Shown here: piece by piece, positions 6,599 through 10,377 of the stretch | Position numbering within the stretch: the first letter of the stretch is position 1 | Layout of the letters: every line of letters begins with the position of its first letter | Assembly: GCA_946886805.1 (NCBI GenBank) | Contig: CAMPJM010000107.1 | Span: forward strand, 1-10,377 | DNA length: 10,377 nucleotides | Source of the DNA: an uncultured Flammeovirgaceae bacterium | GTDB taxonomy: Bacteria; Bacteroidota; Bacteroidia; Cytophagales; Cyclobacteriaceae | Direction: 5' to 3' | Notes under the pieces: model-generated | What the model saw: the letters and a program-made list of their open reading frames with translations, nothing else | Database searches by the model: none | Told to the model about the DNA's origin: nothing | Translations under genes and position numbers: made by a program

Positions 6599-7222
6599 AT
6601 GATATATAAATGGTCTTTTACATTGTTATTCACAGCATTCTTTGGATTGGTTTCTTGCTCAAAAGCACAAGAACAAAACGCAACCGCTATAGATGTGGAT
6701 AAAGAAAACGTTTTGATCGTATATCTATCCCGCACCAATAACACAGAAGCCGTAGCCAAAATGATCCATAAAGAAGTAGGCGGAACCTTAGTGGAGCTAG
6801 CGTTGGAAAATCCATACCCGAAAGATTACGACGCCATAGTAGCGCAGGTAGACAGAGAAAATGAATCCGGGTATTTGCCGCCTCTTAAAACTGAAATTGA
6901 AAATATTCAAGATTACGATATTGTATTTCTCGGCTTTCCAACTTGGGATATGCAGTTGCCTCCACCGATGAAGAGCTTTTTACATCAGTATGATCTCGGC
7001 GGAAAAACCGTTGTGCCTTTCAACACCAATGCTGGTTACGGCGTTGGAAGCAGTTTCGATATAGTAGAGGAATTATGCCCCAACAGCACCGTCTTGGAAG
7101 GTTTTTCCACTAAAGGCGGCGTGGAAAGAGACGGAGTGTATTTTGTGATGGAGGGAGAAAAGCGTAAGGAAGTACAGGCTGAAATAAAGAAGTGGTTAGA
7201 AAGAATTGAGATAATTAATTAG
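6599..7222 (+). CDS. Lipoprotein flavodoxin
   Basis: A 207-residue flavodoxin preceded by a lipoprotein signal peptide ending GLVSC (Cys20). The mature domain begins with strand VLIVYLSRTNNTEAVAKMI (38-56), whose S-x-T-x-N-T loop binds FMN phosphate. GFPTWDMQLPPPMKSFL (112-128) carries the Trp that usually stacks on the flavin, and FNTNAGYGVGSSFD (141-154) follows as the next loop. This fits the flavodoxin_4 group, with normal length after removal of the signal. Flavodoxins usually work in the cytoplasm as one-electron carriers, so the lipobox is the striking feature: it predicts a membrane-anchored periplasmic carrier that must receive FMN outside the cytoplasm or be exported already folded. 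It lies 43 bases after the dehydrogenase and 6 before the ABM gene. Confidence 0.9.
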   Translation: MIYKWSFTLLFTAFFGLVSCSKAQEQNATAIDVDKENVLIVYLSRTNNTEAVAKMIHKEVGGTLVELALENPYPKDYDAIVAQVDRENESGYLPPLKTEIENIQDYDIVFLGFPTWDMQLPPPMKSFLHQYDLGGKTVVPFNTNAGYGVGSSFDIVEELCPNSTVLEGFSTKGGVERDGVYFVMEGEKRKEVQAEIKKWLERIEIIN

Positions 7223-7228
7223 CAGACA

Positions 7229-7711
7229 ATGAATTTACCTCCAATTATGATGAATTATCAAAAAGTGGGTTTTAAAGCCAAAGAGCGTAAAGTAATCATT
7301 TCTCTTTTGATATTGACATTTTCGATAGTTAGTTGCTTTTCAGCTTCGGCACAACAACCAGAATGGACGGAAAACCGCCTAATGATCCGTATTGCAGAAA
7401 TTGAGATAGACCCGAACTATCTGGAAGAATACAAAGCTATACTAGCAGAAGAAGCGTCTGCTTCTGTAAAACTGGAGCCGGGCGTAATTACCATCTTTCC
7501 AATGTATGAAAAAGAAAATCCAACGCAGGTAAGAATTCTGGAGATATATTCCGACCAGGCAGCATATGAACAACACCTAAAAACACCACACTTCCAAAAG
7601 TACAAAACCACTACGCTTAAAATGGTGAAATCATTAAAGCTAGTAGAAATGGAAGCCATAGATAAGTCAACAATGCACCTTATATTCAGAAAAATAAAAG
7701 AAGAAAAATGA
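7229..7711 (+). CDS. Exported ABM-domain (antibiotic biosynthesis/quinol monooxygenase-like) protein
   Basis: A 160-residue protein with an N-terminal signal (KERKVIISLLILTFSIVSCFSASA-QQ, cut near residues 42-43; the inner IVSC could alternatively be a lipobox) and one dimeric alpha/beta-barrel ABM domain (about 50-150). Typical features are the opening strand RLMIRIAEIEIDPNYLEEYKAIL, then EPGVITIFPMYEKENPTQVRILEIYSDQAAYEQHLKTPHFQKY, the usual E-x-Y-x-D/S-x-x-A-Y-x-x-H-x-x-T-x-H-F signature. Known members are small cofactor-free monooxygenases acting on quinols or polycyclic phenols, or heme-degrading relatives. Starts at 7247 or 7250 are also possible. It overlaps the CMD gene by four bases (ATGA), which indicates translational coupling. 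The substrate is not evident. Confidence 0.87.
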   Translation: MNLPPIMMNYQKVGFKAKERKVIISLLILTFSIVSCFSASAQQPEWTENRLMIRIAEIEIDPNYLEEYKAILAEEASASVKLEPGVITIFPMYEKENPTQVRILEIYSDQAAYEQHLKTPHFQKYKTTTLKMVKSLKLVEMEAIDKSTMHLIFRKIKEEK

Positions 7712-8448
7712 TAAACCGAAAATACATAAAAATATTCTTAGTACTGGGGCTTTTGATGTCCTGTTTAATAAATGACGTAAATGCACAACAAGCCTCAGAT
7801 ACAAATCGGCCTCTGGATGCGGAACAACAAAGTATCGTAACCATTGCGGCTCTTACCGCCAAGGGCGATCTGGAAAGATTAAAGCCCGCCTTAAATACAG
7901 GACTTGATGCAGGGCTGACAATCAACGAGATTCAAGAAGTAATACTCCATCTTTATGCATATGCTGGGTTTCCTCGCAGTATCCACGGGCTTCAAACTTT
8001 TATGACGGTCCTGGACGAACGGGAAGCCAGGGGGATTACCGATGAATGGGGTCCGGAGGCTTCCCCTATTACCGACACCCGTACGAGGTATGTACGTGGT
8101 AAAGAAATACTGGAAGAACTGGTAAAAACAAAGTTAGATGGGCCAAAAACGGGCTATTCTGCATTTGCGCCAGAAATAGAGGTGTTTCTGAAAGAGCACC
8201 TGTTTGCCGATCTTTTCGAGCGTGATGTGCTAACCTATCAGCAACGAGAATTGGTTACCATATCGGTACTCAGCAGTATTGGCGGGGTGGAACCGTTTTT
8301 GGGTTCACATATGAACATCTGTCTGAAACAGGGAATAACACCCGGTCAACTGCAACAAGTTGTGAGCATTATTAAGACAACAGTAGGTAAAAAAGAAGCA
8401 AAAGCAGCTCAGGTTGTATTGGATGAAGTACTTAAAAACCAAAACTGA
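7708..8448 (+). CDS. Exported carboxymuconolactone decarboxylase (CMD) family protein, two domains
   Basis: A 246-residue protein with a signal peptide (cleavage near VNA-QQ at 26-27; the LMSC at 16-19 could be a lipobox instead) and two CMD domains, about 38-108 and 173-241. The first holds the family's NEIQEVILHLYAYAGFPRSIHGL (73-95), with Glu77, His81 and His93 in the positions typical of gamma-CMD-like proteins. The second keeps the fold (LTYQQRELVTISVLSSIGGVEPFLGSHMNICLKQGIT) but lacks the paired His residues, so it may be structural. No CxxC is present, so this is not an AhpD-type thiol peroxidase. The family includes decarboxylases of aromatic ring-cleavage pathways, but most such proteins are of unknown reaction. 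Its start overlaps the end of the ABM gene, and the cupin gene follows after 6 bases. Confidence 0.9.
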   Translation: MINRKYIKIFLVLGLLMSCLINDVNAQQASDTNRPLDAEQQSIVTIAALTAKGDLERLKPALNTGLDAGLTINEIQEVILHLYAYAGFPRSIHGLQTFMTVLDEREARGITDEWGPEASPITDTRTRYVRGKEILEELVKTKLDGPKTGYSAFAPEIEVFLKEHLFADLFERDVLTYQQRELVTISVLSSIGGVEPFLGSHMNICLKQGITPGQLQQVVSIIKTTVGKKEAKAAQVVLDEVLKNQN

Positions 8449-8454
8449 TAAAAG

Positions 8455-8934
8455 ATGAACTATGTATTTAAAAAAATCCTGCCATTTACCCTTGTCGTAT
8501 TTATTGCATGTAACAGCAATAATCATATAGATAATACAGCGGGGCAAGAAGCAAACCTTATTTTTCCAAAAGGTGAAAAAATCGAAAACAACAATTTTAT
8601 TGGCAATGCCTGGGTAACTATGTTGATAGGAGCAGATAGCCTCAACCAAAATTCAGTAGGGAATGTAACCTTTGAACCCGGTGCGAGATCAAATTGGCAT
8701 ATTCATCCAAGTGGACAAATTTTAATAGCCACAGGAGGCGAAGGATACTATCAGGAAAAAGGTAGTCCGAAAAAAATCCTACATAAAGGCGATGTGGTAA
8801 AGTGCCCACCCAATGTTCCGCACTGGCACGGTGCAAGTCCCGATGAGGAATTTATTCAAATTGCGATCACTGGCAGACAAAACGGACCGACAGAATGGCT
8901 GGAACCCGTAACAAACGAAGAATATTTAGAGTAA
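8455..8934 (+). CDS. Cupin-domain lipoprotein, hydroxynitrile-lyase-like type
   Basis: A 159-residue protein with a lipoprotein-like signal (FTLVVFIAC, Cys19) and one cupin barrel (about 50-140). Cupin motif 1 reads GARSNWHIHPSGQ, giving metal ligands His82, His84 and Gln88, with Gln in place of the usual Glu. Motif 2 reads GDVVKCPPNVPHWHG, providing the fourth His (123 or 125). This H-x-H-x3-Q pattern and the flanks VTFEPGARSNWHIHP and TEWLEPVTNEEY resemble, from memory, the manganese cupin hydroxynitrile lyase of Granulicella and its many uncharacterised relatives. Such cupins are often found beside, or fused to, CMD proteins, as here. It is probably the last gene of the operon. The reaction is unproved, as most of these cupins have no confirmed substrate. 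Confidence 0.87.
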   Translation: MNYVFKKILPFTLVVFIACNSNNHIDNTAGQEANLIFPKGEKIENNNFIGNAWVTMLIGADSLNQNSVGNVTFEPGARSNWHIHPSGQILIATGGEGYYQEKGSPKKILHKGDVVKCPPNVPHWHGASPDEEFIQIAITGRQNGPTEWLEPVTNEEYLE

Positions 8935-8936
8935 TT

Positions 8937-8959
8937 AAACTATAAAAATAAAATAGTTT
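8937..8959 (+). terminator. AT-rich stem-loop after the cupin gene (possible terminator)
   Basis: AAACTAT (8937-8943) pairs perfectly with ATAGTTT (8953-8959) around a 9-base A-rich loop, two bases after the cupin stop codon, and one further T follows. Its position fits the end of the operon, but the stem is weak. The spacer 8935-9208 otherwise holds only the repeat at 9105-9140. Confidence 0.35.
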
Positions 8960-9104
8960 TGGAAAGAGGAAACCAATAAAAGATAATTTGTCTTTAATGA
9001 ATCAAAAGAGCAGCACCTATAAAATTTGTCTAAATGCTGGAAAAATATCAACTTTTACATGTCATTTTTTAATTCAGACAAATGGGTTGAAATCAGTATT
9101 TTTA

Positions 9105-9140
9105 CAGCCTCATCCAGACCCTCTACGTGAGAGGGCTTCA
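9105..9140. repeat. Interspersed-type hairpin repeat (CCCTCT-ACGTG-AGAGGG)
   Basis: CCCTCT (9119-9124) pairs perfectly with AGAGGG (9130-9135) around ACGTG, preceded by cctcatccagac. From memory, similar cctca(t/c)cc(c/t)ga-ccctctc...gagaggg elements occur between genes in many bacteria and translate to the spurious PHPDPLRER peptide. A T-run (9150-9155) lies 15 bases beyond the stem, so it may also act as a terminator. Confidence 0.45.
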
Positions 9141-9208
9141 ATGGTCATATTTTTTAACAATTTTATTCAGTTTAAATAGCTTCACACAAGGGGTTAAATA
9201 AAAAAGTC

Positions 9209-10018
9209 ATGCAAAATATAAACGAAGCGGTTGCCTACATCCAAAGTAAGGCTGATTTTAAACCTGAGACCGGAATAATTCTTGGGACTGGCTTGGGTTC
9301 ATTGGTGGATATAGTGGATGTAGAATTTCAATTGGATTATAACGAAATACCACATTTCCCTATTTCAACCGTGGAAAGCCATTCGGGGAAGTTGATTTTT
9401 GGTAAGCTGGCCGGAAAACCAGTCGTGGTCATGCAAGGTAGGTTCCATTATTATGAAGGCTATAGCATGAAACAGGTGACTTTTCCTGTCAGAGTGATGA
9501 AGGTATTGGGCATTGAGAGATTGTTTATTTCTAATGCTGCGGGCAGTCTAAATCCTGATCATAAAATTAGCGATTTAATGATTATCAACGACCATATCAA
9601 CTTGTTTCCTGAAAACCCTTTAACAGGAAAAAATTTAGATGAAATGGGCGATAGATTCCCCGATATGAGTGAACCTTACGATAGCAAATTAATAGAGCAG
9701 GCATTAAAGATCGTAAACAAATACACAATCGGTGCACATCAGGGCGTATATGTAGGTGTTTCAGGCCCAAATCTTGAAACGAAAGCAGAATATAAATATT
9801 TACGTACAATTGGTGCAGATGCTGTCGGCATGTCCACCGTTCCTGAAAGCATAGTAGCCCGACAGATGCATCTTCCAGTATTTGCCGTATCAGTTATTAC
9901 CGATATTTGTACGCCCGGCAATGTGAAAGTAGTAACAGTCCCTGAAATAATAAAAGCAGCAAAAAATGCAGAGCCTGCTTTAATTAAATTGATGAGTGAA
10001 ATGGTGGCAATGCAGTAG
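9209..10018 (+). CDS. Purine-nucleoside phosphorylase, class I (PNP/MTAP superfamily)
   Basis: A 269-residue cytoplasmic enzyme that splits purine nucleosides with phosphate into free base and (deoxy)ribose-1-phosphate in purine salvage. Motifs in order: IILGTGLGSL (23-32, phosphate loop), HFP (49-51), GRFHYYEGY (77-85, His80 region), SNAAGSLNP (108-116), GPNLETKAEY (186-195, base-binding Glu), GADAVGMSTVPE (202-213). Length is normal and it matches the trimeric punA/xapA-like group. Where human PNP has Asn243 for recognising 6-oxopurines, this protein appears to have Asp232 (VITDICTPG), the residue used by MTAP-like enzymes. The gene lies 274 bases after the cupin gene and is probably unrelated to the exported cluster. 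The ATG at 9209 gives the standard family N-terminus. Confidence 0.94.
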   Translation: MQNINEAVAYIQSKADFKPETGIILGTGLGSLVDIVDVEFQLDYNEIPHFPISTVESHSGKLIFGKLAGKPVVVMQGRFHYYEGYSMKQVTFPVRVMKVLGIERLFISNAAGSLNPDHKISDLMIINDHINLFPENPLTGKNLDEMGDRFPDMSEPYDSKLIEQALKIVNKYTIGAHQGVYVGVSGPNLETKAEYKYLRTIGADAVGMSTVPESIVARQMHLPVFAVSVITDICTPGNVKVVTVPEIIKAAKNAEPALIKLMSEMVAMQ

Positions 10019-10048
10019 GGGAGTAAAGTTGATGAGGCTTTTGTGAAT

Positions 10049-10237
10049 CTATTTCAAACCAGCTTGTTTCAAAATACTATTTTCTGTGCCAGAAGCTAAA
10101 TCATCTGAAAGACGATGGGAAGAAACGGTTACCAAGCCTTTTTTAAGTGAGTGTTTAAATTGCCTATGACTTCCTTTTTGCCTGACAAGATACCAGCCAT
10201 CTTTTTCAATTATTTTAATAATTTCTTTCGCTTTCAC
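10049..10237 (-). CDS. hicA: HicA-type mRNA interferase toxin
   Basis: A 62-residue protein with the whole HicA dsRBD-like fold. It starts with an EIIKIIEKDGWYLVRQKGSH helix-strand and has the essential catalytic His at residue 24 (GSHRQF), followed by KKGLVTVS and the family-ending GTENSILKQAGLK. HicA toxins cut mRNA in the cytoplasm and are neutralised by HicB. The start is GTG (10235-10237 on the complement); no in-frame ATG lies upstream before a stop (TAA), and this start gives the normal family length. It follows the hicB fragment by 32 bases on the same strand, so the pair is in hicB-hicA order. It ends 30 bases from the convergent phosphorylase gene. No frameshift or missing residue was seen, so the toxin looks intact. 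Confidence 0.92.
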   Translation of the reverse strand: MKAKEIIKIIEKDGWYLVRQKGSHRQFKHSLKKGLVTVSSHRLSDDLASGTENSILKQAGLK

Positions 10238-10269
10238 CTTAAGATTTGCATTTTAATTTTAAGGCAAAA

Positions 10270-10377
10270 TTATACAAAGACCATAACTTCTGCTTCGCTG
10301 GAACTTTGGGGGATGTCTAACCCTTCTTCCTTCATTCCCTCCAGATGAAATTGTATTGCTTCGTAAATATTTTTTTC
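10270..10377 (-). CDS. hicB: HicB-type antitoxin, C-terminal fragment (5' end outside window)
   Basis: The complement is open from the right edge to a TAA at 10270-10272, giving 35 codons: EKNIYEAIQFHLEGMKEEGL, then DIPQSSSEAEVMVFV. The AIxFHLEGMxEEGLxIP core is the classic HicB C-terminal signature of the RNase-H-like antitoxin domain, and the protein ends shortly after, as in short HicB proteins without a separate DNA-binding tail. It is upstream of hicA in the same orientation with a 32-base gap, so its promoter lies outside the window and it is translated first. HicB binds and blocks HicA and usually represses the operon. It is too short here for standard ORF calling but clear by motif and position. 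Confidence 0.87.
   Translation of the reverse strand, partial: EKNIYEAIQFHLEGMKEEGLDIPQSSSEAEVMVFV

Noticed and set aside
8305..8649. 114-codon minus-strand frame across the CMD-cupin junction
   Set aside because: It overlaps two clear genes, and its cysteine- and aromatic-rich composition is typical of a shadow frame.
8988..9179. 63-codon + strand open frame between the cupin and phosphorylase genes
   Set aside because: It spans the hairpin repeat, and its PHPDPLRER segment is the usual spurious translation of that repeat type. It has no domain, poor composition and no gene-like spacing.

Overview
The window looks like Bacteroidota chromosome. It is moderately AT-rich. Many signal peptides end in the A-Q junction common in this phylum (SYA-QN, SFA-QS, VFA-QE, VNA-QQ). 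Several short lipoproteins are present, a TAnnTTTG-type promoter box lies upstream of the araC-type gene, and intergenic repeats resemble those scattered through Bacteroidota genomes. No rRNA, tRNA, CRISPR array, transposase or phage gene was seen. The genus cannot be named from this stretch.

Layout. At the left edge is the 3' end of bioB (biotin synthase, + strand). A 250-base repeat-bearing spacer separates it from a convergent NADPH-dependent FMN reductase-family gene (551-1075, -). Next comes an AraC-family regulator (1354-2256, -). Divergent from the regulator is a long + strand series of exported proteins: two tandem NTF2-like proteins (2549-2986 and 3240-3692), an SMP-30/gluconolactonase-type beta-propeller (3713-4759), a sorbosone/aldose dehydrogenase-type lipoprotein with a C-terminal cytochrome c domain (about 4786-6555), a lipoprotein flavodoxin (6599-7222), an ABM-domain monooxygenase-like protein (7229-7711), a two-domain carboxymuconolactone decarboxylase (CMD) family protein (7708-8448) and a cupin lipoprotein (8455-8934). 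After a 274-base spacer come a class I purine-nucleoside phosphorylase (9209-10018, +) and, convergent with it, a hicBA toxin-antitoxin pair (hicA 10049-10237; hicB entering from the right edge).

How the genes may work together. From 3240 to 8934 the genes share one strand with gaps of 6 to 43 bases and one 4-base overlap, so a single transcript is likely. The first NTF2 gene may belong to it or be transcribed separately. Every product of this block carries a signal peptide or lipobox, so the cluster appears to build a cell-envelope redox pathway. The dehydrogenase could oxidise a sugar, aldehyde or alcohol and pass electrons through its own heme. The SMP-30 protein could hydrolyse the resulting lactone. 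The flavodoxin, ABM, CMD and cupin proteins resemble a set usually linked to quinone or aromatic chemistry. The AraC protein is the obvious candidate regulator. Substrate and pathway are inference only.

The dehydrogenase gene is clearly more GC-rich than its neighbours over most of its length, which suggests it was acquired separately. Bases 301-550, 1076-1353, 2257-2548, 2987-3239 and 8935-9208 hold no convincing gene; they contain the repeats, hairpins and candidate promoter elements listed.
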